Below, in pieces: positions 6,706 to 15,927 of a stretch of DNA of 64,000 bases. The DNA is taken from contig NZ_LGKO01000002.1 of assembly GCF_001306145.1 (NCBI RefSeq), forward strand, positions 806,001 to 870,000. Reading direction: 5' to 3'. Source of the DNA: Thermanaerothrix daxensis (GTDB taxonomy: Bacteria; Chloroflexota; Anaerolineae; Anaerolineales; Anaerolineaceae). How positions within the stretch are numbered: position 1 is the first letter of the stretch; each line of letters starts with the position of its first letter. The position numbers and the translations under genes were made by a program. The notes below the pieces were generated by a model that saw only the letters and a program-made list of their open reading frames with translations, did not search any database and was not told the origin of the DNA.

Positions 6706-7889
6706 ATTTGCCTACCAGCGAACCTCTACCTCCGGAACCCGAACACTCGGCGGATTCGCCTCCACCGTTGCGTCGTTCACGCTCCTCGTCCAGCAGTGAG
6801 GATAAAGGAGCGTTGCTACAAGCATTAACGCGCCAATTGGGGGCGGGGTTTGATTTCTACCTTGCGGCCGTAATTTGTGCTCTCTTGGCTGGGGCGGCCC
6901 TAACTTCTGACACCCCTGTCCTGTATTTCCTTGCTATTCTGATGAGTCCTTTCCTGGGGCCAGTAATCGGGGTGATATTGGTAGCCTTTGGAGGGACGGG
7001 GGCTTTTCTGATCAATGGTCTGGGAGGGGTTTTGTTTCTAAGCCTGGTCCTGTTGGGTGCGGGAGGGACTGCCGGTTGGGTGCAACGTAGCCTTCACTCC
7101 GGAGCGTCACCGGCATTACTTCGTTTTTACGGGCAGTGGGGGGGATTGGAGTGGGCCATCACTGCCATTGGCGCGGCGCTGGTGGCCCTTATGTTGCTTC
7201 GATCACCCCGGCAGCGCCCCCTGGTTGTGAATCTGATGCTGGCATATGGGCTTGTATTGCCACTGGCAATAACAGGGTACGGCTGGGGAGGACAACAGCC
7301 GGATCTGTTGTTTGTGGGGCTCCGGACCTTTGGACTGCACTTATTGACCATTTGGTTGGTAACCTGGGGTGTTCTTCTGGTAATGAAAGTGCGTCCCCAC
7401 CTTTGGGGCTATGGGGTCGGACCGGCATTGCTGGTCGGGATAGTGGTGCTGTTGCTGGGAAAGCCAGTGGTATCCCTGAATGGAAGCGTGGTAAGGGTCA
7501 GCCCGACCGCTTCTCCTGCGCCGTTGTTACTGCAACCCACGCTAACGGTGTCACCCCGTCCAACAATGCCCCCAACCCAAGTTCCAGTGAGTTCAACCCC
7601 GTCCATTCTCCCTATCCCCTCTCTCACGCCTTCAGCAACGCTAACCCCCGAACCGACACCAGTGTGGGCGCGGGTGTCGGCAAATGTTGGGGGAGGAGCC
7701 TTTGTGCGCGAAGAGCCAGATGGCCGGGTGCTGACTTCGTTGCTCAATGATTCCCTGGTGCAGGTAATCTCTGACCCTGTTCGGGGACAGGGGGGAGTCC
7801 TGTGGGTTAAGGTACGGACTCAACAAGGGGTTGAGGGATGGATGGTGCAGGCATTGCTGGCCACTGCCACTCCAATGCCCGGATGGTAA
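6702..7889 (+). CDS. Polytopic membrane protein with C-terminal SH3b-like domain
   Basis: 395 residues. An N-terminal Pro/Ser-rich cytoplasmic stretch (about 1-45) is followed by roughly seven or eight hydrophobic segments (about 50-260), then a Thr/Pro-rich spacer (about 265-320). The last domain, with ANVGGGAFVREEPDGRVLTSLLN and VRTQQGVEGWMVQALL, has the look of a bacterial SH3 domain (residues about 325-390), often a cell-wall-binding module. It is coupled to the HAD gene by an ATGA overlap. I do not recognise the membrane part and assign no function. Confidence 0.75.
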   Translation: MNLPTSEPLPPEPEHSADSPPPLRRSRSSSSSEDKGALLQALTRQLGAGFDFYLAAVICALLAGAALTSDTPVLYFLAILMSPFLGPVIGVILVAFGGTGAFLINGLGGVLFLSLVLLGAGGTAGWVQRSLHSGASPALLRFYGQWGGLEWAITAIGAALVALMLLRSPRQRPLVVNLMLAYGLVLPLAITGYGWGGQQPDLLFVGLRTFGLHLLTIWLVTWGVLLVMKVRPHLWGYGVGPALLVGIVVLLLGKPVVSLNGSVVRVSPTASPAPLLLQPTLTVSPRPTMPPTQVPVSSTPSILPIPSLTPSATLTPEPTPVWARVSANVGGGAFVREEPDGRVLTSLLNDSLVQVISDPVRGQGGVLWVKVRTQQGVEGWMVQALLATATPMPGW

Positions 7890-7929
7890 TTACAAACACC
7901 ACTTAACATCTCTGGAGAGGTGAAAAACG

Positions 7930-9390
7930 ATGACGATACATTTTGGTACAGATGGTTGGCGCGCAGTCATCTCTGACACATTCACATTCCACAATTTACG
8001 TCTGGTAACCCAAGCCATTGCAGATGCAGTGGCTTCGGATCAATGGTTAAACGGATTGGGAGAAGGAATCGAGGCTGACCCCAAGACCATGGTGGTGGGG
8101 TTTGACACGCGTTTCCTCTCAGATCGTTTTGCTCAGGAAGTTGCCCGTGTGCTGGCGGCAAATGGATTCACCGTTTACCTTAGCCAGGCTGATGCACCAA
8201 CCCCAGCCATTTCTTTCGCCGTGCGCCATCTGGGTGCTATTGGAGGTGTGATGATTACGGCCTCCCACAATGCACCGCGTTACAACGGGGTCAAACTCAA
8301 AGCCGCATTTGGTGGCTCAGCGTCTCCAGAGCAGTGTCGGCGGGTTGAGATATACCTGAACGACAATGAGGCTCAGGGACGGGGTCCCAACTTGATGGAT
8401 TACGAGCAGGCCCGCCAACTCAAACTGATCCAGCGCTTTAACCCCATCCCTGCTTATGGAGAACACTTACGCCGTCTGATTGACTTTGATATCATTGCCG
8501 AGAATCCCTTGCGGATTGTGGTGGACTCAATGTACGGTTCGGGACGGGGGGTCATTCGCAGTCTGCTTCAGGGGACCGGCTGCGAAGTGCACGAAATTCG
8601 AGGTGAGATGAACCCGGGGTTCGGCGGTGTGCATCCGGAACCGATTGCGCGGTACCTGGGTGCATTGGCAGGCGCCATCAGCACCGGAGCGGGTAATTTC
8701 GGTTTGGCAACCGATGGCGATGCGGATCGTATCGGCGCCATGGATGAGCGGGGAAACTTCGTAGACCCGCACAAGATCATGGCGCTGGCATTACGCTATC
8801 TGGTGGAAAAACGCGGTTTGCGTGGTGCGGTGGTGCGCACGGTTTCGACCACGCGCATGATTGATCGTCTGGCAGCACGGTATGGGTTGCCCCTTTATGA
8901 GACACCGGTGGGCTTCAACCATATAGCCGATTACATGTTGCGGGAAGACGTGCTCATCGGAGGCGAAGAATCGGGGGGCATTTCCTTTAAAGGGCATATT
9001 CCGGAAGGTGATGGGATTCTGATGGGGCTGTTGATTGTGGAAATGGTGGCTCAGTCGGGCGGCACTCTGATGGAATTGGTGGATAGTTTGCTTCAGGAAG
9101 TGGGCCCTGCCTACTACGAACGCAAAGACATGCGTTTGCGCCATCCGGTTTCCAAGGAAAAGATTACCGCCCGGCTTAAGGACGAAGCTCCCGCGCGAAT
9201 CGGTGGGGAGGCTGTGGTCCAGGTTAGCACATTGGATGGTGTGAAATATATCCTGGCTGACGATTCCTGGTTATTGATTCGTCCTTCGGGGACCGAGCCG
9301 GTTTTGCGCGTTTACGCCGAAGGTCGCTCGCCAGAGATGGTACGCGCTCTGCTGGCTTACGGAGAACAGGTTGCCAATCAGGTGGCGTGA
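7930..9390 (+). CDS. Phosphoglucomutase/phosphomannomutase family protein
   Basis: Alpha-D-phosphohexomutase of 486 residues. Four domain signatures occur in order: TASHNAPRYNG with the phosphoserine (near residue 105), the metal loop DGDADR (near 262), the sugar-specificity loop GGEESGG (near 350) and the phosphate site RPSGTEP (near 456). It interconverts hexose 1- and 6-phosphates, feeding nucleotide-sugar synthesis. Whether glucose, mannose or glucosamine is preferred is not clear, though GEESGG favours glucose/mannose types over GlmM. RBS GGAGAGG precedes ATG 7930, and a strong terminator follows. Confidence 0.93.
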   Translation: MTIHFGTDGWRAVISDTFTFHNLRLVTQAIADAVASDQWLNGLGEGIEADPKTMVVGFDTRFLSDRFAQEVARVLAANGFTVYLSQADAPTPAISFAVRHLGAIGGVMITASHNAPRYNGVKLKAAFGGSASPEQCRRVEIYLNDNEAQGRGPNLMDYEQARQLKLIQRFNPIPAYGEHLRRLIDFDIIAENPLRIVVDSMYGSGRGVIRSLLQGTGCEVHEIRGEMNPGFGGVHPEPIARYLGALAGAISTGAGNFGLATDGDADRIGAMDERGNFVDPHKIMALALRYLVEKRGLRGAVVRTVSTTRMIDRLAARYGLPLYETPVGFNHIADYMLREDVLIGGEESGGISFKGHIPEGDGILMGLLIVEMVAQSGGTLMELVDSLLQEVGPAYYERKDMRLRHPVSKEKITARLKDEAPARIGGEAVVQVSTLDGVKYILADDSWLLIRPSGTEPVLRVYAEGRSPEMVRALLAYGEQVANQVA

Positions 9391-9419
9391 ATTTGCCAGG
9401 AGTTAGGAGGATATATTAA

Positions 9420-9450
9420 AGGCAGGGGCGAGCACAACCCCTGCCTTTTT
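9420..9450 (+). terminator. Terminator between convergent genes
   Basis: A 9-bp stem (AGGCAGGGG with CCCCTGCCT, loop 9 nt) is followed by TTTTT on the plus strand. The minus side has TTTAATATA, so it may also stop the facing operon that ends at 9496. Confidence 0.9.
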
Positions 9451-9495
9451 GCTTCCCTAAGGGGTGTTTCCTAAGGCGATACTACGCACCGAAAT

Positions 9496-10128
9496 TTAGC
9501 GCGTGGCCGAGAAACGCAGGCGACGGGTGACCACTATGACGAGGATCAGCAAAACAGCCAGACCCAGCAAACCCGATAACCCAACTTCGTCCGCAAATCC
9601 AGTGGTCGGTAGTGCCGTGCTGGTCGGTGTGGGGCCTACGACCTGAGGGGTCCCGGTGGCTGCCTTCGCCACCTGGGTCAGAAAAGCGGCTACCGTAGCG
9701 GTACGCGCCATGTTTTCTGGTGAGAGGGTATTAGTGGGTACCGGGGTGGCGGTGGGGACGATGATTACCGGTGTGGCAGCCGTTGTAGGGGTGGGTTGAG
9801 CCAGCAAGGTTTGTTGCATGGCCAAAGCCTGAGATGTTTGGGTGGCCTGCATGGCAATGAGTGTGTTTTGGGCGTTGATTTGAGCCGCCTCCTGTTGCAA
9901 TCGGGCGCGGTTCTGGTTTGCTGAGACCAGAGCAAAGATGATCAGGGCAATAACTGCCAGCACAAAAACGCCCCCGATGATCCCGGCCGCAATCAGAAAG
10001 TTGCGGTTGGGTCCAGGACCACCCGCTTCAGGTTCCGGTTCGAAGGATTCCTCAAAGGGATTTTCGGCGCCAGTGCTTCCCTGAGGGGAGCCTTGTTCTT
10101 CACTATCAAAATCGTTGCGAAAGTCCAT
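9496..10128 (-). CDS. Membrane protein with LPTTG sorting-like tail
   Basis: 210 residues. An acidic, Pro/Gly-rich N-terminus (1-42) is followed by a transmembrane segment (about 43-68), an Ala/Gln-rich helical region likely to form a coiled coil (about 70-110) and Thr/Pro-rich linkers. The C-terminus carries LPTTG (173-177), a hydrophobic stretch and TRRLRFSATR, the layout of a sortase or similar sorting signal. The N-terminal segment is far from the start, so it looks like a signal anchor, not a cleaved peptide. Last gene of the eight-gene operon starting at 17545. RBS GGAGAGG. Function unknown. Confidence 0.75.
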   Translation of the reverse strand: MDFRNDFDSEEQGSPQGSTGAENPFEESFEPEPEAGGPGPNRNFLIAAGIIGGVFVLAVIALIIFALVSANQNRARLQQEAAQINAQNTLIAMQATQTSQALAMQQTLLAQPTPTTAATPVIIVPTATPVPTNTLSPENMARTATVAAFLTQVAKAATGTPQVVGPTPTSTALPTTGFADEVGLSGLLGLAVLLILVIVVTRRLRFSATR

Positions 10129-10154
10129 GGTTCACCTCTCCTTGTTTAGACTTA

Positions 10155-11216
10155 TCAGGCAATGATTTCCAAATTGAATAAGGGCACTGTGACCCTTTGG
10201 GTGTTTTCCAGTTCAATCTCTGCCGCCGGAAGGCGTTGTCCACTGCGTTGTAGCCAACTGGTGTGTGGCTGGATCACCTTACCAATGTTTCCTGCATATG
10301 GAGGAAGCGCCAAGCGAACCGTCTGCCCGACGGTAATTTCAACGGCTTCCTCGGGCGCTTTACCATCGGCGGGCAACGGGATCACAATTTCTGGTTTTTC
10401 ACTTAACCTCGGGTTCCAGGTCGCCAGTAGATAGACATCGCGCTTTTGATTGGTGTTCAGTAATTGAAAAGCCAAGCGATTGATCGGAATCTGTCCTACA
10501 CCTTCGAGGAGGATAACGGGTAGGTTAAGAGAGGCTGCCAGCGGAAGCAGGGGGGCCGAAAGACTGCCCAGAATGATACCTCGTACGGGAATTTCTGCCG
10601 CCATCTTGAGGGCCTCGGGCTGATAACAAATGCCCCCGACAATCACGCTGCCTCGTAGGGTCAGGTCTAAGACCTCGGGTTTTAGGGGGGCATCAGGCGT
10701 TTCCGCCAGCATGGTGAGCACGCCGTTGTTGCTCTGCCGATTTCCCCATACCCCCTGGATCAAGGCCCCATGGGTTTCGACGATGGCGCCTCGCTCGGGA
10801 AAAACCTCGGCAACTCTGCCGGGCAACCCGGCTAAAAGGCGATAAGGCTGGGAAGCGACTTCCAGAAGAATTTGGCCTTTATATATGGCTGCAATTCGTC
10901 CAGGCACCGGGGCACGTAAGATGCGCGAAAAAAGACCGCGAGTTTGAGCCAGAATGTCTCCTTTTTCAACCTGTTCTCCCACGCGGCGTTCAATCAGACG
11001 CTCAGCGTCGGTAACGCGCTGGACCCCCAGAGCCTTGCGCACGTCCAGCAATAAGTGCTGACCTGGAGCAGGTGCCTCGGCAATGATGTCGGTGGCTTCC
11101 ACCGTTTGACCGGAACGCACCAGGACGCGCCCTTTTTCAGTGAGCATGCGTAGACGGCGCAGATGAGTCAGAGGGAGAATGTGGTGAGTTGGTAACATCA
11201 TAGGCATGTGAGTCAT
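10155..11216 (-). CDS. Uncharacterised protein with biotinyl/lipoyl-like hammerhead motifs
   Basis: 353 residues, no signal peptide and no membrane segment. VRSGQTVEATDIIAEAP and GEQVEKGDILAQTR followed by RAPVPGRIAAI have the pattern of biotinyl/lipoyl-like beta-barrels (a hairpin around V-x-K-G-D), but no biotinylated Lys motif (MKM) is present. Later segments (RGSVIVGGICYQPEALKMA, VRGIILGSLSAPLLPLA, NLPVILLEGVG) suggest alpha/beta repeats. The C-terminal half carries a beta-rich KOW-like part (VEITVGQTVRLALPPYAGNIG). It sits directly after the MutL-like gene. I assign no function. Confidence 0.7.
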   Translation of the reverse strand: MTHMPMMLPTHHILPLTHLRRLRMLTEKGRVLVRSGQTVEATDIIAEAPAPGQHLLLDVRKALGVQRVTDAERLIERRVGEQVEKGDILAQTRGLFSRILRAPVPGRIAAIYKGQILLEVASQPYRLLAGLPGRVAEVFPERGAIVETHGALIQGVWGNRQSNNGVLTMLAETPDAPLKPEVLDLTLRGSVIVGGICYQPEALKMAAEIPVRGIILGSLSAPLLPLAASLNLPVILLEGVGQIPINRLAFQLLNTNQKRDVYLLATWNPRLSEKPEIVIPLPADGKAPEEAVEITVGQTVRLALPPYAGNIGKVIQPHTSWLQRSGQRLPAAEIELENTQRVTVPLFNLEIIA

Positions 11217-11246
11217 TCTCTAGGCATGCAAGGTTTGTGCCAGTTT

Positions 11247-12965
11247 TCAACCGCCAAGAGTAGCCATCCAACGTTTGAGTAAATCGCGGCGGCGAGCGGA
11301 ATCGGTGGGGAGGGTTATGGGACGTCCACGGGCATCAATCACAGCACCAAGTAGCCCACCTGTGACTTTGAAACTACGTGCCGTGTCCTTTCCAGTCGGA
11401 GAAAGGCGCAGAGGGCGTAGAGGTTGCAGATGCAGGCGCGCTCGTTGTCCATTGGGGATTGGAAGCGGCACCAGCATACCCTGGCGCACTTCCACACTCG
11501 AAGTTTCACCGCTTTCCAGTTCATAGCGTACTTTAAGGATGGGTGTACCATATTGAGCCGGGCTGAGAGGGGCAATAACCGTGCCCAGGTTAACCAGTGC
11601 GTTGCTTTCGAGTACTTGGACAACCAGAGTGGGGTTTAGTGGCGCAATGGCGCCCAGAGCGGTCAGCAAGCCGTAGGGATCGAGAATAAAGGTAGTGACG
11701 CCAATGGGTTGGAGACCATCCAGGAGCGCGAGCAAGGATTGGGCGGGTGAAGTGGCTTGCGTGAGAGCATAACCGCTGACCAGGATGGGTTCGAACCCGT
11801 ACATTCCCTCATCAGGTGCCACACGGGTCGCCACCTGAGCAAGAATTTGACGCAGCATGGCCTGTTCAATGGCCTGGTATTCCAACGAGGTGGGTACAGT
11901 AGTTGGGTACAGCGTTCGATGCCACAGATAATCTCTGACGGTTTCATCTGAGGCATGCATGGGCAGCCAGCGGGTAATGCTTTCCAGCGGGTTTTGTTCC
12001 AACGCCTTGGCTAATCCGAAACCAGTGCCTATAGGTAAGGCTTGCATGGTGAGGGTTCCACCGCGCGCCATCGCAATCCCCGTTGTGGCTGAACCCAGGT
12101 CAATGCCCAGGACTCCCTGAGGAGCATTTGTGATTTTTTCAAGGAATTGGATCATGCGCCCAAAGGCTCGCAGGCTGGGCTGTGGGGTGATGGCACTAAT
12201 CATGCTGTAAGATTGCAATCCACCAATCTGGTGTGAACGGCGCTGATAGACGATTTCAGAGAGCGCCTCCTGGGCGGGTATCAGATTCTCCAGATCAATA
12301 TCCGGGCGTAGGTTAGGAACTGTGTGTGGACGCATATAGGGTTCAAGGCGGTCAGATACCTGTTTTGTAATCGCCGAGTTGCCGGCATAGAGAACTTCCG
12401 GACGGTTCTCGGCGGGCATGAGTTGTAGAGCCAATGCCAGTAAATCTACTAATTTAGCCATGGATCGTGTGGCTCCCTGATCGGTGCCTCCGGCGATCAG
12501 AACCAGGTCTGGGCGAGCGCGTAGAATGGCATCAATTTGAGCCTCTGGTTTTCGGCGGTCGTTGAGGCTGATTTGCTCAACAATCTGGCAGTAGGTAGAT
12601 TCCAACACTTTACGGGCACTTGCCAGGGAAACGTCCTCCAGCAATCCCATGGCCACCACACGCAGAGGTTGTCCGGCTGAGAAAGTCAGTACGAAACGGT
12701 CTACTCCCGATCCGTCCTCTTGTGTGGGGAGGAGCAGGTGGGCTTCCTCCATCAGCCGTCGCCCGGTGATCTCTTCCAGGCGGGTGAGTGCCTGGAAGAT
12801 ACTCTCGCTGATGTCGAAGAACGGCGCGCCAATCGTGCTGCTCACTTGAGTGGCCGCAATCATGCGGTAACGTTCTTCTACCACGTCGAAGAGCAGGGCG
12901 CGCGTGAATACGCTTCCAATATCAACGGCGAGAACCGATTCGGCTTCAATGACGGATGAACTCAT
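11247..12965 (-). CDS. MutL-like (glutamate mutase reactivase family) ASKHA protein
   Basis: 572 residues with two actin-like ATPase halves. VLAVDIGSVFTRALLFD near residue 12 is the phosphate-1 motif, PDLVLIAGGTDQGATRS near 175 and GVLGIDLGSATTGIAMARGG near 290 give the second phosphate loop, and FEPILVSGYAL near 395 resembles the adenosine motif. The layout matches the MutL family named after the gene beside glutamate mutase mutS/mutE. Neither mutase subunit nor any B12 mutase is encoded here. In this operon of membrane proteins the ATPase may have another role, for example assembly or gating. That role is inference. Confidence 0.8.
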   Translation of the reverse strand: MSSSVIEAESVLAVDIGSVFTRALLFDVVEERYRMIAATQVSSTIGAPFFDISESIFQALTRLEEITGRRLMEEAHLLLPTQEDGSGVDRFVLTFSAGQPLRVVAMGLLEDVSLASARKVLESTYCQIVEQISLNDRRKPEAQIDAILRARPDLVLIAGGTDQGATRSMAKLVDLLALALQLMPAENRPEVLYAGNSAITKQVSDRLEPYMRPHTVPNLRPDIDLENLIPAQEALSEIVYQRRSHQIGGLQSYSMISAITPQPSLRAFGRMIQFLEKITNAPQGVLGIDLGSATTGIAMARGGTLTMQALPIGTGFGLAKALEQNPLESITRWLPMHASDETVRDYLWHRTLYPTTVPTSLEYQAIEQAMLRQILAQVATRVAPDEGMYGFEPILVSGYALTQATSPAQSLLALLDGLQPIGVTTFILDPYGLLTALGAIAPLNPTLVVQVLESNALVNLGTVIAPLSPAQYGTPILKVRYELESGETSSVEVRQGMLVPLPIPNGQRARLHLQPLRPLRLSPTGKDTARSFKVTGGLLGAVIDARGRPITLPTDSARRRDLLKRWMATLGG

Positions 12966-12976
12966 AGTCTAGTATC

Positions 12977-13633
12977 TCAAGGTGCCAGAGTATTGATAGA
13001 TTGAAGTATGAAATCCAAGCGCCCAATGAGCACGGTCAATGAGGCCAGGATCACTCCTGCAAAAAAGGCCCCCAGGGTGATGGCAATGAACACCTGCCCG
13101 ATTCTAGCCATCCATTCGACCCAGGGTGAGCGAACAATGCCCTTCCCGGGCTCGCGGCGCCCGGTGAACTGGAAGTACACCAAGGTGGTCATAGTGCCAA
13201 AGAGCAGCACGATTCCGGTGAGCCATCCACTTGGGCTGCTCTGGGCGGGAGTGAAGGGGAGACCCGCGGCGCGCACCTGGGTGAACAGGGTACCAAACAG
13301 GGCTCCGTTGATGATAACGGCGGCTCCAACCCCAACCAGAAAGGCCATGGGCAGGCTGCCCAGGAAAGACAATCGGCGGGAAAGCCGGGCTAGCAATAAC
13401 AGGCTGAGTAATAGCGGGATTGCCATCAACCCAACAGAAGCGCTTGGGCTTAAGAGAGGGGTTATCAGGCGCGGGATGATAACTTGGTCAATGAGGATGG
13501 CTGCGAAGTAGCCAGCCGAGATGCCGATGAACGTGTAAATGGCTATGCGGAAGAGAGGATTATCCCCAATGGCATAGGATAGCACGGCCAGGGTGAGTAC
13601 GAAAGCGATCAGGCTCCACAAAGCGTCGGTCAT
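12977..13633 (-). CDS. Polytopic membrane protein of unknown function
   Basis: 218 residues with about seven hydrophobic segments (residues 5-22, 27-50, 65-85, 90-118, 135-155, 175-200 and a short C-terminal one). There is no recognisable catalytic motif, and GRREPGKGIVRSPW forms the main charged cytoplasmic loop. Short gaps (11 bp downstream, 6 bp upstream) place it inside the eight-gene operon. The fold and size resemble the facing gene 15928-16551, and the two may form a pair. Confidence 0.75.
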   Translation of the reverse strand: MTDALWSLIAFVLTLAVLSYAIGDNPLFRIAIYTFIGISAGYFAAILIDQVIIPRLITPLLSPSASVGLMAIPLLLSLLLLARLSRRLSFLGSLPMAFLVGVGAAVIINGALFGTLFTQVRAAGLPFTPAQSSPSGWLTGIVLLFGTMTTLVYFQFTGRREPGKGIVRSPWVEWMARIGQVFIAITLGAFFAGVILASLTVLIGRLDFILQSINTLAP

Positions 13634-13639
13634 AGTGCC

Positions 13640-15919
13640 TCAGCGTTTTGAGCGGGATTTTTGGGCCTGGAAAAGGGCTTGGGTGGCCCCTGCCAGGGCT
13701 CCCAGCAGAATCAATAAGGCAATGGTGAGGCTCCCCCACTGATAAGCACTCCAAAGTGCAAGGTTCTCACCCCCCACTTTGGGAGTCAGACGGGTATATA
13801 GGATGCTTCCAAGCAGGCCAGTTAGCATGCCATTGATTTGTTCCGATTGCACGTAGGGGGCAAGGTAAGGGGCTGCCTGAGCGCTGGAAATTACCAGGAA
13901 AGGCCGCTCGGAGAAGAGAGGACGCAGTTGTTCGATCCATCCGCGGGCTCGCTCTCCACTGTCGGTGATCAGGAGAATGGCATCGAAATCCTGCAGCGAG
14001 TTGACACCAATCAGGGGTTGTGTATCCCAAGCAGGTTGGCCTTCCAGGGTGGTGGCCATCCCCAACCGCGGTTGATATGCAAAGGCTGCTAATCCGGTGG
14101 TTTCACCAGCCAGGTACCCCAGGTGAACGCTTTGCTCGGAAAGCGCGTACCCGGGAATTTGCTGTGCTGCCTCCTGGGCCATGGCGAGTCCCAAGACCGG
14201 GGCGTTGGATTGGAGAGGGAGAAAAACCAGGCGTGCATCCTGCCGCATCAAGTCACTTAGCGTATTGATCGTGGCCGTGTGAATCTCGGGCAGAAAGCCA
14301 GCATCTATATCCAGTCCTACCAGCACGCGTGGGGCAGGGTGTTGTGCGGAGAGATTGTTAATGGTGGTGGCAAATGCAACCGCCTCGGCCGGAAATAGTG
14401 TCGGTAGAGCACTTGGAGGTGTGGCCGATGCCCACCCTGTAATCAGGATGGCGAAGAGCACTATAGTGATGGCGAGGCGCAAGATCGGGCTGGGAGCAGT
14501 GACTTGTTTTTGAACGCGAAGAGGTGTGGGGGTACTCTCGGCAGTTACCAGACTTTCAAGCAGTGCCGCGTAGGCGCGTTGTTTTTCACTTACATTGAGA
14601 CGAACGGCATGAATCGGGGGGCGTGAGTAGCGCAGCGCCTCAGGTTCACCCGGTAGCACTCCCTGGAAGCCCGCTAGCGGACCACTGGTCTCGATCCGGG
14701 TATCCTCTTCCTCTGCATGAGGGGGTGTAGGGGCAACGGCTTCAACCGGCCGCATTGCTTCCAGCCACTCTGGCAACTGGGCAGCAGGGGTGACGCCGCT
14801 TTCAGCGCCTTCGGCGGGGGACTCTGCTTCGGCCAGCCATTCGGGTAACTCGCTTTCAATAAATGGGGGAACGATTGTCTCCGGCGAGGGGGCGGTTTCG
14901 GCAATGCCGTTATCAACAAAGGCGGGGATCTGGGCGGCGAGGTTTCCTTCCTCCAGAGTTTCTTCAATCTTAAGGTGATCCAGCCAGGCCGCATAATCTT
15001 CTTCGCTGAAAGCCGGGATCACCTCCGGGCTTTCCTCGGGTATTTCGTCGGTTGGAGGGAGTTCGGTGGTTGGGGTGAATTCTTCTGGGGTTGGGGTGGA
15101 TTCATATACACCCGAAGACCGATTCTCAAAAATAGAAGCAGGGGTTTCTTCGAACCAGGCCGTGATGTTCTCGGGGATCTCCGTAAAGGGTGGGATAGCC
15201 TCGGGGGTGATTAGACCCGCTTCCTCTACTTCTGGACCCTGAGCAACCTCCTCAGTGGGCAGTGTTTCTGCTTCTTTGCCTTCTTCTGAAAGCGTGGATA
15301 AATCTTTGAGCCACTCGGGCAGAGATTCCGCTACAAAAGGTTCGGGTTCGGGGAGTGGGGAAGTGGCCTCGCCCTCCACTACGTAAGTTTCTGGAACCGG
15401 AGGCTCTTCTTGCTCTCGCAGTGCTTTCAACCACTCGGGCAATTCTTCCTCACTTTGCCCAGTTAAGGGTGTGCTTTCAGCAGCAAAAGGCGCTTCTTCG
15501 GTTGCTTCCTCACCCTGGAGCCTGCTTATCCATTCGGTGAGGTCCTCTTGCGCCAGCGGTTCGGGCTGAGTGAGGGTTTCAGTTTCCTCGTCTTTATCGG
15601 CAGATAAAATTTTTTCTAGATCAGGCGTCAGGAAGGATTCTTCCCCGCTTGTGGGTTGAATCTCTTCCCCAAAGTCTGAGGTTTCGCTGGCTTGTCGCAA
15701 AGAGAGCAACCAATCCGGCAGTTCTTCGTCTGATGCTTCAGTCGGTGATGGGGGTAAGGGACCGGCTTCCTTAAGCCAATCTGGAAGGTCTATGCTCGCG
15801 CTCTCGGAACCTCCAAAGCCAGAGGTTGATTCAGGATGCAGAGGTGCATAACACCACTGGCAAAATTCATTCTTGTCAGGATTGGAAGAACCACATTGAG
15901 GACAAACTACGGTGTTCAT
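13640..15919 (-). CDS. Zinc-ribbon membrane protein with nine LPEWL-type repeats
   Basis: 759 residues. A CPQCG...FCQWC zinc ribbon (residues 6-23) is followed by a long acidic, disordered region with nine spaced copies of a short motif: LPDWL (45, 67), LTEWI (127), LPEWL (160, 200), ITAWF (252), YAAWL (309), LPEWL (358, 382). Then come a transmembrane segment (about 479-497), a globular outside domain (about 505-720) with strands such as PRVLVGLDIDAGFLP and FDAILLITDSGERA, and a C-terminal membrane segment (about 727-748). The repeats look like linear docking sites for a partner protein. Homologous zinc ribbon/LPxWL proteins are common in Anaerolineae. Function unknown. Confidence 0.8.
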   Translation of the reverse strand: MNTVVCPQCGSSNPDKNEFCQWCYAPLHPESTSGFGGSESASIDLPDWLKEAGPLPPSPTEASDEELPDWLLSLRQASETSDFGEEIQPTSGEESFLTPDLEKILSADKDEETETLTQPEPLAQEDLTEWISRLQGEEATEEAPFAAESTPLTGQSEEELPEWLKALREQEEPPVPETYVVEGEATSPLPEPEPFVAESLPEWLKDLSTLSEEGKEAETLPTEEVAQGPEVEEAGLITPEAIPPFTEIPENITAWFEETPASIFENRSSGVYESTPTPEEFTPTTELPPTDEIPEESPEVIPAFSEEDYAAWLDHLKIEETLEEGNLAAQIPAFVDNGIAETAPSPETIVPPFIESELPEWLAEAESPAEGAESGVTPAAQLPEWLEAMRPVEAVAPTPPHAEEEDTRIETSGPLAGFQGVLPGEPEALRYSRPPIHAVRLNVSEKQRAYAALLESLVTAESTPTPLRVQKQVTAPSPILRLAITIVLFAILITGWASATPPSALPTLFPAEAVAFATTINNLSAQHPAPRVLVGLDIDAGFLPEIHTATINTLSDLMRQDARLVFLPLQSNAPVLGLAMAQEAAQQIPGYALSEQSVHLGYLAGETTGLAAFAYQPRLGMATTLEGQPAWDTQPLIGVNSLQDFDAILLITDSGERARGWIEQLRPLFSERPFLVISSAQAAPYLAPYVQSEQINGMLTGLLGSILYTRLTPKVGGENLALWSAYQWGSLTIALLILLGALAGATQALFQAQKSRSKR

Positions 15920-15927
15920 AGGGTGCT

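Noticed and set aside
11784-11800. GGGTTCGAACCC resembling a tRNA T-arm
   Set aside because: It encodes YGFEPI in the MutL-like protein; no acceptor, D or anticodon arms surround it.
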